A stretch of DNA of 34,804 bases. Origin: an uncultured Oscillospiraceae bacterium. Lineage in GTDB: Bacteria > Bacillota > Clostridia > Oscillospirales > Oscillospiraceae. Under the pieces are notes generated by a model that was not told the DNA's origin, did no database searches, and saw only the letters and a program-made list of their open reading frames with translations. The position numbers and the translations under genes were made by a program. The stretch lies in assembly GCA_944386835.1 (NCBI GenBank), contig CALXCQ010000084.1, forward strand, positions 1 to 34,804, read 5' to 3'. Below, piece after piece: positions 18,603 to 27,528 of the stretch. How positions within the stretch are numbered: the first letter of the stretch is position 1; each line of letters opens with the position of its first letter.

Positions 18603-19040
18603 GACTTTTCCATCGCAACCACGCAGTTACGACTTGCAAGCTTGGATAAAAAAGCCGAAATATGTTTTACAGCAACGACAGCCGTCAGTTTCAGGCGTAC
18701 TGTTTCTCACTTCCATAACATGAGTATGCCGACTTTCCCCTGCCTGCCAAACACTGACTTCTGATTTCTGAAAGACGGCTCCTTTGGTTGGAGGAACGCC
18801 ATAATTGCAAAAAGACACTTTGGTTGCCAGAAAGCGGTGCCGTGATCACAAGATTGGTCTCATCGGGAACAGTGGCAGCTGTTGTAAGTTCGCTTTCTTT
18901 GCTGTCAGTAACTGCCGTGCCACCAAAAGTGGCTTTGACTGCCGAAGGATGGCTGTCGTTGTCCCAAGAGAGTAATATTGCCGCAATTTGGTGTTCCTAT
19001 CTTTTACCGGTGAAAACTGCCCATTGGGAAGGAGGCACTT
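18603..19040. other. Gene-free stretch before the two-component genes
   Basis: About 440 bases with only short, unconvincing open frames on both strands (about 63 codons minus, 18627-18818; a plus frame running out of phase into the response regulator). A similar phrase CTTTGGTTG occurs twice about 40 bases apart near 18780-18825. I saw no convincing promoter for the response regulator, though one must lie in or before this stretch. It may be a dispersed intergenic element. Confidence 0.4.
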
Positions 19041-19715
19041 ATGAGACTGCTTGTTGCCGAAGACGAAATCGCAATGGCAGAGGCAGTAGAGGACGTTCTT
19101 CGTTATCACCATTATAGTGTGCAAACTGTCCAAAACGGGGAAGATGCCCTCTTCCTTGCCAAAACAGAAGAATTTGACGGTATTATTTTAGACATTATGA
19201 TGCCCAAATTGGACGGTCTGTCTGTTTTACAGGCTCTACGGCAGGACCATATTCATACGCCTGTTTTGCTTTTAACGGCAAAGTCCACAGTGGAAGACCG
19301 GATTGCAGGACTCAATTTGGGTGCAGATGACTATTTGCCAAAACCCTTTGCCATGGGAGAACTGCTGGCTCGTGTACGGGCCATGCTTCGCAGGCGGGAA
19401 GATTTTACCCCGGATGTCCTGGAGTTGGGTGGCATAACCTTAGATCGGAACCGCTGTATTTTAGCCGGTCCTTTGGGCTCTTTTCAGCTCAGCCGGCTGG
19501 AGTTTCAACTTCTGGAATTGTTTATGCTCAATCCGGGTATCACCTTTTCCACGCAAAAACTTCTGGAGCGGGTGTGGGGATATGATACGGAAGCCGAAGA
19601 GGGAACGGTCTGGGTCTACATATCCTACTTACGAAAAAAACTGAGCGCCCTGAACGGCAAACTGGAACTTCGCACCAAGCGCAGACTTGGATACTGTTTG
19701 GAGATTACGCCATGA
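19041..19715 (+). CDS. Response regulator, OmpR/PhoB family
   Basis: A 224-residue cytoplasmic transcription regulator. The receiver domain (1-115) shows the acidic pocket (E7, D8), phosphorylation site D51 (IILDIMMPKLDG), switch T79 and K101 (LPKPF). The C-terminal winged helix (about 125-222) ends in the typical VWVYISYLRKKL and TKRRLGYCLE segments. The ATG at 19041 has AAGGAGG. The kinase gene overlaps its stop by ATGA, so the two form a cognate pair. The exporter operon begins about 1.3 kb further on and is the natural candidate target. Confidence 0.96.
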   Translation: MRLLVAEDEIAMAEAVEDVLRYHHYSVQTVQNGEDALFLAKTEEFDGIILDIMMPKLDGLSVLQALRQDHIHTPVLLLTAKSTVEDRIAGLNLGADDYLPKPFAMGELLARVRAMLRRREDFTPDVLELGGITLDRNRCILAGPLGSFQLSRLEFQLLELFMLNPGITFSTQKLLERVWGYDTEAEEGTVWVYISYLRKKLSALNGKLELRTKRRLGYCLEITP

Positions 19716-20908
19716 TTCGCAGCCTGCAAAAGAAACTGATTGCTACGGCACTTTTGTCTCTGTCGGTTTTGCTCATACTGTTAATCGGCTGCATTGTCAC
19801 CATTTCCTATGTGGAAATGGAACGTTCTGCCGATGCTACCTTGGCGCGGCTGGCCCAGGAGGAGCCCCAGTCGCCGGGCCCCTCAGAGCACCGCCCCTTT
19901 TTTGGATATCAGATCTCCCTGGGTGCGCCGATTCCTTTCGGCCATTTTATTGCCAAACGGGATGGGATGCAGGTCTCCTCTGTGGACATGCGGGGCTTAC
20001 CCACTCTGACTCCTGAGGAAGCCTTGCAATTGGCCCAAAAAGCCCTGGATACGGGTGCTAAGGAAGGGAAACTGGGGTCTTATAAGTACCTGGTCACGGA
20101 AACGCAGGTAATCTTTTTGGACAATACCGTCCAAATGCGTACCCTGTTTACCATTTTGGTCATTGCCTGTGCCGTCAGTTTGGTCTGCCTGGCGCTCATG
20201 CTGTTTCTGGTTTGGTTTTTCTCCCGCCGGCTTTTGCGGCCCATCGTTGTCAATCTGCAAAAACAAAGGCAGTTTGTCACCGATGCCGGGCATGAAATCA
20301 AAACCCCCCTTGCCATCATTCAGGCCAATACGGAGGCTTTGGAGCTGCACACCGGCCAGACGAAGTGGAGCGCCCATATCCGGGCTCAGGTTACCCGGAT
20401 GGACGGTCTGATGCAAAAGCTCCTTTTGCTGGCCCAGGCTGACGAAGAGCTGCCTCTGGTTTTCACCTGTGTCAATTTGAGCGATTTGTGCCAGCGGGCC
20501 GTGGAACTGTTTACGGAACCGGCTATCCGGCGAAATCTGGCAATGCAGGTCAGTGTCTCTCCCCATATACAATTGCAGGGAAACGGAGAGCGGCTGGAAC
20601 AGCTTTTACAGATTCTTTTGGATAACGCTGTGAAATATGCAAGCAGTCCCGGCACCATCTGGGTAACCCTACAACAGGAAGGACGCCATATCCATCTCAG
20701 CGTTGCCAATACGGTGACCCAGCTTCCGGATGCACCTCCGGATTCTCTGTTGGACCGGTTTTTCCGGGCAGATACCGCTCGTACCCAATCTTCCGGCGGT
20801 TACGGAATCGGTCTGAGCGTAGCCAAAGCCATTTGTCAAATGCATCACGGGAAACTGAGCGCTGTCTACGAAGCGCCCAACCGCATTCGCTTTACCGCCC
20901 TTTTTTAG
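19712..20908 (+). CDS. Sensor histidine kinase partner of the preceding regulator
   Basis: A 398-residue membrane kinase. It has a helix at about 9-33, an extracellular sensor of about 110 residues, a second helix at about 143-170, then HisKA with phospho-accepting H194 in AGHEIKTPL. HATPase_c motifs follow: N box NAVKYAS, F box DRFFRAD and G2 GYGIGLSVAKA. There is almost no HAMP linker. The G1 box is unusual: the expected DxGxG region reads SVANTVTQLPDAPP, as in some BaeS/VanS-like small kinases, so this loop is divergent. It is coupled to the response regulator by ATGA and followed by a strong terminator, so the pair is a separate transcript from the exporter genes. Confidence 0.95.
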   Translation: MIRSLQKKLIATALLSLSVLLILLIGCIVTISYVEMERSADATLARLAQEEPQSPGPSEHRPFFGYQISLGAPIPFGHFIAKRDGMQVSSVDMRGLPTLTPEEALQLAQKALDTGAKEGKLGSYKYLVTETQVIFLDNTVQMRTLFTILVIACAVSLVCLALMLFLVWFFSRRLLRPIVVNLQKQRQFVTDAGHEIKTPLAIIQANTEALELHTGQTKWSAHIRAQVTRMDGLMQKLLLLAQADEELPLVFTCVNLSDLCQRAVELFTEPAIRRNLAMQVSVSPHIQLQGNGERLEQLLQILLDNAVKYASSPGTIWVTLQQEGRHIHLSVANTVTQLPDAPPDSLLDRFFRADTARTQSSGGYGIGLSVAKAICQMHHGKLSAVYEAPNRIRFTALF

Positions 20909-20930
20909 TTCACAATTTATTTACACTTCC

Positions 20931-20964
20931 GCCGCCGATTGTTCAAAATCGGCGGCTGTTTTTT
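20931..20964 (+). terminator. Rho-independent terminator after the two-component pair
   Basis: Perfect 10-bp GC-rich stem GCCGCCGATT / AATCGGCGGC with a 6-base loop, followed by TGTTTTTT. It lies 22 bases after the kinase stop. Confidence 0.92.
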
Positions 20965-21023
20965 AAGCTTCGCCTAAGGTAACCCTTCTAAGATAGGAAC
21001 AAACCATTTCAGGAGGCCAGGCA

Positions 21024-22808
21024 ATGAACATACTGCTTAAAATGGGAAAAAAAGAAAATACTCCTGCACCCCAGAAATTTCCAAGGCGTAAAAAAATCAA
21101 GAAAAAAACGTTACTGGGACTTTCTGTTCTCATCCTCTTTCTGGCAGGAGGAACCATAGGAATTCGCGCTCTGTTCTTTACAGAAGAAGAGCAAATCGCT
21201 CTCACCGGTACCACGACTTACGGTTCCCTCAACGAAGCAATCGAAGGTTCCGGCACCACGACAGCGGCCGATTCTGTCACCTATGACGTAGACGGGACCG
21301 TATTGGAATGGTACGTCTCGGCCGGCGACTATGTGGAGGCCGGCGATTTGCTCTATGTTTTGGACTCCTCTGAGGCTGAAGATGAAATCGTGGAATATGA
21401 AGTGGAGCTGGAACAGTTTTATGAAAATCTTGCCGATGTGCAAGAAAATATCGCCAACCAGACTGTCTGTGCTCCCTTCTCCGGCCGGATTGAGGAAATC
21501 TCCGTAGAAGAGGGAGATACCGTCAACAACGGCGCTGTTTTGGCCCAACTGATTGACGATTCCTATATGAAAACCACCCTGTATTTTAATGATGCTTATC
21601 AGTCTGCCATTTCCCCCGGCATGTCCGTGCAAGTCTCAGTGCCGGATCAAATGCTCACTTTAACCGGCACCGTAGCGCAGACGTACGACGTGGATTACGT
21701 AACTCCGGAAGGTCTGTCCTGTTTTGCCGTAGAAATCCAGGTCGCCAATCCCGGCTCTTTGACCGAAGGTGTCAGTGTCACCTGCTGGCTTACTGACTCC
21801 GACGGTTCGGAACTCTATGCGGCCACAGATGGTTCGCTTCAGTACTGTCAATCTGCAACCCTCAGCGCCAAAACCAATGGGGAAATTCTGAGTGTGGCCG
21901 CTGTGGACTATCAGCATGTGGACCAGGGCGCTACCCTGTTTTCCATCGATACCACCTCCTACACCTCTCAATTGGAAAGCCTGCAGAAGCAAATTGAGAA
22001 CACAGAAAAAAACATTGCCGATCTGGAGCAGTCTATTGCCACCGAATACTCCCGTTATTCCGATATCTCCGGCAAAGTCATTACTGCCGACTATTCCCAC
22101 AACCGTATCACGGGCAACGATATGGGCACCATCACTATCTATAATATGGAGTCTATGGAAATTTCCATCAATGTAGATGAGTTGGATGCGGACTATCTCA
22201 CGGTGGGGATGCCTGTTACCGTCTATCGCACCACTTCTTCCGATACGGAATATTACGATGCGGAGCTGACTTACCTCAGCCTGGAAGCCACTTCTTCTAC
22301 CAGCGGTGTCTCCACATTTGCCGCAACGATCACCATCCCCTCCAATGACCAACTCTCTGCCGGCGTCACGGTCTATTATTCCATTGATACCGGCGGCAGC
22401 GAGGAAGCCGTTCTGGCACCTGTGCAGGCCCTTTGCTCCTATGACGACGGCTATTATCTGTTGGTACAAGGGGAAACTGCGCCCGAAGACGCCATCGACC
22501 CCGCTCAGGCCGGCGGCAGTGTCACCGACTATCCGGAAGGTTACTATGCTGTTCCGGTAGAAGTAGGCGACGCCAATGAGCAATATATCCAAATTCTCTC
22601 GGGTGTGGAAGAAGGCGCTACGGTTTTCCTCCGCTACCAGAATGCCGCTCCGACTGGCGGCGATACCACCTCTCAGGTGGAAACAGAAGAAACCAGTATG
22701 CCCAGCGGCGGACCCGACGCCAACTTCCCCGGAGCCGGTAACTTTGGAAATGCCAGCTGGAACTTTGGCAGTGGACCTATGGGCAATATGCCCGGCGGAA
22801 ATCGGTGA
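21024..22808 (+). CDS. Membrane-fusion (HlyD/MacA/YknX-like) subunit of an ABC exporter
   Basis: A 594-residue membrane-anchored adaptor that links an ABC exporter to the outside. A Lys/Arg-rich start and one helix (about 29-50) are followed by a lipoyl-like half-motif (GTVLEWYVSAGDYVEAGDLLYVLD), a short coiled coil, and the second half-motif (APFSGRIEEISVEEGDTV). A beta-barrel follows. The pattern then appears again: GEILSVAAVDYQHVDQGATLFSID, a coiled coil around LQKQIENTEKNIADLEQSI, and another barrel. This suggests two fused adaptor cores. The last 40 residues are Gly/Asn/Pro-rich. The ATG at 21024 has CAGGAGG. The permease gene starts 8 bases after its stop. Closest known layout is Bacillus YknXYZ/MacAB; the substrate is unknown. 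Confidence 0.88.
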   Translation: MNILLKMGKKENTPAPQKFPRRKKIKKKTLLGLSVLILFLAGGTIGIRALFFTEEEQIALTGTTTYGSLNEAIEGSGTTTAADSVTYDVDGTVLEWYVSAGDYVEAGDLLYVLDSSEAEDEIVEYEVELEQFYENLADVQENIANQTVCAPFSGRIEEISVEEGDTVNNGAVLAQLIDDSYMKTTLYFNDAYQSAISPGMSVQVSVPDQMLTLTGTVAQTYDVDYVTPEGLSCFAVEIQVANPGSLTEGVSVTCWLTDSDGSELYAATDGSLQYCQSATLSAKTNGEILSVAAVDYQHVDQGATLFSIDTTSYTSQLESLQKQIENTEKNIADLEQSIATEYSRYSDISGKVITADYSHNRITGNDMGTITIYNMESMEISINVDELDADYLTVGMPVTVYRTTSSDTEYYDAELTYLSLEATSSTSGVSTFAATITIPSNDQLSAGVTVYYSIDTGGSEEAVLAPVQALCSYDDGYYLLVQGETAPEDAIDPAQAGGSVTDYPEGYYAVPVEVGDANEQYIQILSGVEEGATVFLRYQNAAPTGGDTTSQVETEETSMPSGGPDANFPGAGNFGNASWNFGSGPMGNMPGGNR

Positions 22809-22816
22809 GGTGCTCT

Positions 22817-23998
22817 ATGGATTCCGTAAAAATGGCCTTTGACTCGATCTGGGAAAAGAAAGGACGTTCCATTCTCACCATGCTGGGAATCATCATCGGT
22901 GTCAGCGCCGTATTGATTCTGGTCTCCGTGGTGCAGGGGTATAACGCCGATCTCACTGCCTATTATGAAAAGCAGGGGGTCAACAAAGTCAATATTTCCC
23001 TTACCTATTACGATCGCACCAATACCACCGATATCTCCCAGGAGCTAATGGACTACGTGGAAGATTCCCTGTCCCAGGTGACAACCGGTATTACCCCCAG
23101 CTACACCACAACCGGAACCTTAAAATACGGCTCCAATCTCAATTCTACTGCCAAGATCTACTTCGGCAATCAGCAATGGTCCGCATGTAATAACTTTACC
23201 CTGGATTCCGGGCGGGATTTATTGGAACTGGACATGGAAAACCGAAATGACGTATGCGTGCTGGGCTCCTATGTGGCCGAAAGCCTTTTCGGCTACCGGG
23301 ACCCCATCGGGGAAACCATTATGTTGAACGGCCATCCCCTGACAGTTGTCGGCGTATACTACCCAAAAGACGGCAGTGCAGAAGAATCTATGGACGACAT
23401 GATCGCCATTCCCTATACCCTGAACCGGAAAATTCTGGGCTCTGATCTGTTTACAGACTTCACCATTAAAGTCTCTGCTTCTTCTTACATGAGTTCGGTG
23501 ATTGACCGTGTCACAGTCTGGCTGGAAGACACCCTCAATGCCAACACTGCCACCTATACCGTGGAAAACGGCAATGATGCCATGGAAGCGGTTTCCGACG
23601 AAACTGCCTCCTTACAGGTAGTCCTGGGCGGAGTCGCCGGCATCGCTCTTTTGGTGGGCGGTATCGGAATTATGAACATTATGCTGGTCACCGTCACAGA
23701 GCGGACACGGGAAATCGGCATCAAAAAAGCCATTGGTGCTCCCCGCAATGTCATTGTCACCCAGTTCCTGGTGGAAGCTGCCGTTTTATCCGGTTGCGGA
23801 GGAATTCTGGGAACTCTCCTGGGCTACGCAGGTTCCGTCATTGGGGGGAAGGCATTGTATGACATGCTATTGTTTCCCAATTTTTGGATGGTTCTGGCTT
23901 CCTTTTTCTTTTCCATTGTCATTGGAATCGGCTTTGGCCTATACCCGGCCGTGAAAGCATCCGGCCTGCAGCCGGTAGACGCACTTCGGGTAGAGTAA
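22817..23998 (+). CDS. MacB/YknZ-type ABC transporter permease
   Basis: A 393-residue FtsX-like permease of the MacB group, mechanotransducing exporters working with a fusion protein. It has one N-terminal helix (about 19-41, TMLGIIIGVSAVLILVS), a large extracytoplasmic MacB_PCD-type domain (about 42-260), and three C-terminal helices (about 272-390). The conserved loop ERTREIGIKKAIGA and the C-terminal motif YPAVKASGLQPVDALRVE are characteristic. I start at ATG 22817, which has GAGGTG just upstream and begins the conserved MDSVKMAFDSIW; a GTG at 22805 would overlap the previous gene. The ATPase domain is in a separate protein two genes downstream. Confidence 0.93.
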   Translation: MDSVKMAFDSIWEKKGRSILTMLGIIIGVSAVLILVSVVQGYNADLTAYYEKQGVNKVNISLTYYDRTNTTDISQELMDYVEDSLSQVTTGITPSYTTTGTLKYGSNLNSTAKIYFGNQQWSACNNFTLDSGRDLLELDMENRNDVCVLGSYVAESLFGYRDPIGETIMLNGHPLTVVGVYYPKDGSAEESMDDMIAIPYTLNRKILGSDLFTDFTIKVSASSYMSSVIDRVTVWLEDTLNANTATYTVENGNDAMEAVSDETASLQVVLGGVAGIALLVGGIGIMNIMLVTVTERTREIGIKKAIGAPRNVIVTQFLVEAAVLSGCGGILGTLLGYAGSVIGGKALYDMLLFPNFWMVLASFFFSIVIGIGFGLYPAVKASGLQPVDALRVE

Positions 23999-24014
23999 TC
24001 GCGAAGGAGAGATC

Positions 24015-26321
24015 ATGATGAATGCAGCCACGAAAAAATTTGTGTGTATCTTTTTATTCACAGCCTTGCTTCTCGGCATCCTGCCAAACCAAACCGTCGC
24101 CGCCTTTACCGACATTACGGACACCCAAACCCAAACTGCGGCAGCTGTTCTGGCCGGTATGGACATTACCACCGGCACTACTTCCACATCCTTTTCCCCC
24201 AATACCCAGCTGACCCGGGCACAATTTTGCGCCTTTGTCATTCGCATGACCGGTCAGGAAAATCTGGTAGCCACAGCCGCCAGAAAAAACCTGTTCTCTG
24301 ATGTTCCCTCCGGCAGCTGGTACGCCGGGTATGTGAATTTGGCCTACGAAAACGGACTGATTAACGGCTATGGCAATGGTACGTTCGGTCCGGAGGACTG
24401 TGTGACGTATGGTCAAGCTGCCACCATCTTACTCAGAGTACTGGGGTACTCTTCTGCAGAAGTAGGCTCTGTCTGGCCCAGTGACTATACCACATTTTTG
24501 AGTAGTTTGGGAATTGGCCAGGGTCTGTCCCTGTCCGACTCTCAAAACCTTACCCGCGGGCAGGCGGCAATTTTGCTGTATCATACACTGGAAACTTCAG
24601 TAAAGGGAAGTTCCCAACTTTATTATGAAACCCTTTCCCAGGTTTCCGATACCAAATCTGTAATTATTTTGGATACCGAAACCCAAAACGGATACACAGA
24701 AGTTTACAGTCTCACCGACGGCACGTATCAAAGTTATCCCCAAGCCAACTCCCTTTCCGCAGACTTCACCCACAGCATTGGTACCCTGCTACTCAACAGT
24801 GCCGGAAAAATTACAGGCTATTTGCCGGACACGCAGGCAAGTACCACTGTCACCCTGAAAGAGGTCAAGTCCTCCGGCCTGACGGATACTTCCGGCACCT
24901 TCTATCAAATTCCCAGCAGTGCGGTACTTCTGTATCAAAATGAAACTTACTCCTACGGTACGGGAGGCTACTTACATGCCGGCGAGAACTTAGGTGCCCA
25001 GGTGACACTGTACTATGACGATGACGTTATTACTTATTTAACTCTGGCCACTGCCGATTCTACCCAGGCAGATACGGTAGCTGTTGCCACAACTGCCTCT
25101 GCCGAAACAGAGCTTGCCCAAAAGCTGGGGATTTCCGGTACTTCCTACACTATTACCAAAAATGCAGCGGCGGCCACTTCCCAGGATCTGGGCCTTTATG
25201 ACGTGGGCTATTATGACGCCGCTTCCCAGACCTTACGGGTCTCCGATTATAAAGTAACCGGCTATTTACAGGTGGCTTCCCCCACGATTGCCAATGCCCA
25301 AACTGTGACCATTGCCGGTGGTACCTTTTCCGTTTTGGAATGTGCCTGGGAATCCCTGGAGACATTTCAATTGGGAGACCGGTTGACAGTACTGCTCACT
25401 GACGATTGTCAGGTGGCCGCTGCCTATCCCGCCTCCACCCTGACGGCAGATATGGTGGGCATCTTGTCTTCCGACGGCCGCAGCGTCACTTTAAGCGGCA
25501 GCGGCATCACTTTGTCCGCCAGTGAGCTGTCATACAAGGACCAGGATTTGGGAGCCTTGGTGACTGTAACCACACCGGATGCCTCCTCTTTACGCTGTAC
25601 TGCCGTTTCTTCTTCTGCAGCTTCCGTCGATTTTACCCAGGGCACTGTGGGGAATCTCTCTTTGGCCTCCAACTGCCTGTATTATGAATGGACCGGCGCC
25701 GGACCGGTCTATGATCTGGCGGGGAATCCGTCGCAAAGTTCCTCCTCGACGGACGACCTGATTTGGACGGATCGCCTGAGCGCTTCCCAGGTCAGTTATT
25801 ATCATGTCAACGAAAACGGACTTGTGGACATTCTCTTGCTCAAAGATGTGACCGGAAATTGCTATCAATATGGGGCTGTGACTGCCTATTCAGGAACAGA
25901 CGGCATCAATCTGGGAGGAAATAACAATCTCACCAGTTATAACAATGCCGTAGCCCTTACCAACAGCGGCGGCACCACCGCCAAATATCTGTGTGCCCTT
26001 TCCACTGACGCCTATTGCGGACTGGTGGTAAAGACATATTCCTCCGCTTACCAGCAAGTATGCGCCGTGGCCGCTTTGACCAAACTTTCTTCTGTGGGAG
26101 CTGACGCTGTACACCTTACGGGAGATTCCTGGTATCTTTCCACAGAAACTTTGGAGCTCCCCATTTCCCAGAACGTGGAGGTCTACCTGAAAACCGCCGA
26201 CACCTGGCTCAGTGGAGAAAGCGGATTTCTGCACGTCATGAGCACTGACCAGCCCCTCACCGTTTACTACGACCGTACACCTGATACAGGGGCCCAGGTT
26301 CGGATCCTTGTTGTAGGTTGA
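24015..26321 (+). CDS. S-layer-homology (SLH) domain protein in the exporter operon
   Basis: A 768-residue secreted protein. A signal peptide (about 1-31, cleavage after TVA) is followed by three SLH repeats (about 31-78, 94-146 and 150-198). They include FTDITD, TRAQFCAFV, FSDVPSGSWYAGYVNLAYENGLINGYGNGTFGP and TRGQAAILLYHTL. SLH repeats bind pyruvylated wall polymer and would hold it on the cell surface. The remaining 570 residues are Ser/Thr/Gly/Tyr-rich with beta-strand character and no domain I recognise. The ATG at 24015 has GAAGGAG. It sits 16 bases after the permease gene and ends just before the ATPase gene (TTGA overlap or 14-base gap), so it is part of the transporter operon. It may be an exported client, an outer partner of the exporter, or a ligand sensor. 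Confidence 0.9.
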   Translation: MMNAATKKFVCIFLFTALLLGILPNQTVAAFTDITDTQTQTAAAVLAGMDITTGTTSTSFSPNTQLTRAQFCAFVIRMTGQENLVATAARKNLFSDVPSGSWYAGYVNLAYENGLINGYGNGTFGPEDCVTYGQAATILLRVLGYSSAEVGSVWPSDYTTFLSSLGIGQGLSLSDSQNLTRGQAAILLYHTLETSVKGSSQLYYETLSQVSDTKSVIILDTETQNGYTEVYSLTDGTYQSYPQANSLSADFTHSIGTLLLNSAGKITGYLPDTQASTTVTLKEVKSSGLTDTSGTFYQIPSSAVLLYQNETYSYGTGGYLHAGENLGAQVTLYYDDDVITYLTLATADSTQADTVAVATTASAETELAQKLGISGTSYTITKNAAAATSQDLGLYDVGYYDAASQTLRVSDYKVTGYLQVASPTIANAQTVTIAGGTFSVLECAWESLETFQLGDRLTVLLTDDCQVAAAYPASTLTADMVGILSSDGRSVTLSGSGITLSASELSYKDQDLGALVTVTTPDASSLRCTAVSSSAASVDFTQGTVGNLSLASNCLYYEWTGAGPVYDLAGNPSQSSSSTDDLIWTDRLSASQVSYYHVNENGLVDILLLKDVTGNCYQYGAVTAYSGTDGINLGGNNNLTSYNNAVALTNSGGTTAKYLCALSTDAYCGLVVKTYSSAYQQVCAVAALTKLSSVGADAVHLTGDSWYLSTETLELPISQNVEVYLKTADTWLSGESGFLHVMSTDQPLTVYYDRTPDTGAQVRILVVG

Positions 26322-26335
26322 AAGGAATTTGCCCT

Positions 26336-27091
26336 ATGGAAACGCCACTGATACAACTCAAAGGACTCTATAAACTGTACCTGGAGGGGCAGGAAAACGA
26401 AGTTCGGGCACTGGACGGCATCGACCTGACCATTTGGCCGGGAGAATTTACGGCCATTGTAGGAACTTCCGGCTCGGGAAAATCCACCATGATGAATATT
26501 CTGGGCTGTCTGGATGTTCCCTCCTATGGAGAATATTACCTGGAAGGTACCCCCATCAAATCCCGCACTCAGCGGGAATTGGCCCAAATCCGGAACCAAA
26601 AGATTGGATTTATTTTTCAGGGATACAACTTGATCCCCTCTTTAAATGTCTGGCAAAACGTAGCGCTCCCCATGACCTATCAAAAAATTCCCCTGGCCCA
26701 GCGCTACCAGCGGGCCAGGGCCGCTTTGGAGCAGGTAGAAATTCTGTCCAAGGCAGACAGCCGGCCTTCTCAGCTTTCCGGCGGCCAACAACAAAGGGTG
26801 GCAATCGCCCGGGCAATTGCCGCCCATTCCCCTATTATTATGGCCGATGAGCCTACCGGCGCCCTGGACTCCAAAACCGGCGCTCAGGTTCTGCAAATTT
26901 TACAGGATTTAAATAACCAGGGAACCACCGTCATTCTCATTACCCACGATTTAGGGATTGCTGTTCAGGCCAAACGGGTCGTACAGATGAAGGACGGGAA
27001 AATTCTCACAGATCTGACTCTGCCGGAAGGTCACCAGATTACACCGGACTTTTTTACCGCCGGGATGGGTTCTTCTCCTGCGCCTGAATAA
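26336..27091 (+). CDS. ABC exporter ATP-binding subunit (MacB/LolD/YknY type)
   Basis: A 251-residue cytoplasmic ATPase energising the permease encoded two genes upstream. Walker A is GTSGSGKST (43-51), Q-loop Q95, signature LSGGQ (147-151), Walker B ending in D171-E172 ([12 protein letters not shown]), and H-loop H204 (LITHD). All catalytic elements are intact. I start at ATG 26336 (AAAGGA 9 bases upstream); the longer frame begins with TTG at 26318, overlapping the SLH gene stop. It is the last gene of the operon, with no clear simple terminator immediately after; the long hairpin at 27417-27471 is the nearest candidate. Confidence 0.95.
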   Translation: METPLIQLKGLYKLYLEGQENEVRALDGIDLTIWPGEFTAIVGTSGSGKSTMMNILGCLDVPSYGEYYLEGTPIKSRTQRELAQIRNQKIGFIFQGYNLIPSLNVWQNVALPMTYQKIPLAQRYQRARAALEQVEILSKADSRPSQLSGGQQQRVAIARAIAAHSPIIMADEPTGALDSKTGAQVLQILQDLNNQGTTVILITHDLGIAVQAKRVVQMKDGKILTDLTLPEGHQITPDFFTAGMGSSPAPE

Positions 27092-27416
27092 AAGGTTTAC
27101 CACAAGAAGCGATTTCGGCTCTGACCGCTGCTTGATGGGCCGCTCTCTTTCCCCCATGCTTGCCCGGAAGCGCTATTTCCCCGGCCCGGAAGTCTCTGCT
27201 TTACCCTGAGCCCCTGCCGGCTCCGCTGTCTCTTCCCAGCCTCCCCTTCTTCACTCCTCTGCCTTGCAGGCACACTTCCCGGTTCCTTTCCTTACACCTC
27301 TGCCTTTCAAGCGTAGTTCCCGGCTCCACTGCTCTTCCGGCTTCTTTCCCATACACGTTACCCCAATTCCCGGAAGTGCCGTTTTCCTCCCTGCCGGGAA
27401 CGTTTCTTCTTTCTCT
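27092..27416. other. Gene-free convergent intergenic region, pyrimidine-rich with degenerate repeats
   Basis: This lies between the convergent ATPase and PBP2 genes. Several open frames cross it on both strands, but all run through the inverted repeat beyond it and none has a convincing ribosome-binding site or recognisable protein. It holds imperfect direct repeats (see the next entry). Confidence 0.5.
27256..27327. repeat. Imperfect 31-base direct repeat, period 41
   Basis: Positions 27256-27286 and 27297-27327 agree at 25 of 31 bases, both starting CCTCTGCCTT and containing TTCCCGG. A looser similarity (CCGGCTCC) also links about 27209 with about 27320. It looks like decayed repetitive DNA. 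Confidence 0.5.
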
Positions 27417-27471
27417 GCAAAACGTCCCTCCGGAAAGACAAGTATGCCGTCTTTCCGGAGGGACGTTTTGC
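27417..27471. terminator. Perfect 23-bp inverted repeat, probable bidirectional terminator
   Basis: Two perfectly complementary 23-base arms (27417-27439 and 27449-27471) with a 9-base loop. The stem has a GC-rich centre (CGTCCCTCCGG) and A4/T4 near its outer end. It lies between convergent operons and could stop both transcripts, though the T run is inside the stem base. It could also be a dispersed palindromic element. Confidence 0.6.
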
Positions 27472-27498
27472 GCTTGTGAATTCCATTTTCCCAAAACA

Positions 27499-27517
27499 GG
27501 AGACCAACCTTGTCTCC
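27499..27517 (-). terminator. Small hairpin after the PBP2 gene
   Basis: GGAGAC / GTCTCC stem with a 7-base loop, followed on the minus strand by TGTTTT, 12 bases past the PBP2 stop. Plausible but short terminator. Confidence 0.5.
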
Positions 27518-27528
27518 CTCTTTTGCCA

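Noticed and set aside
18627-19117. Short frames 18627-18818 (minus) and 18788-19117 (plus)
   Set aside because: No convincing ribosome-binding site; Cys/Ser/Arg-rich unlikely proteins; the plus one runs into the response regulator out of frame.
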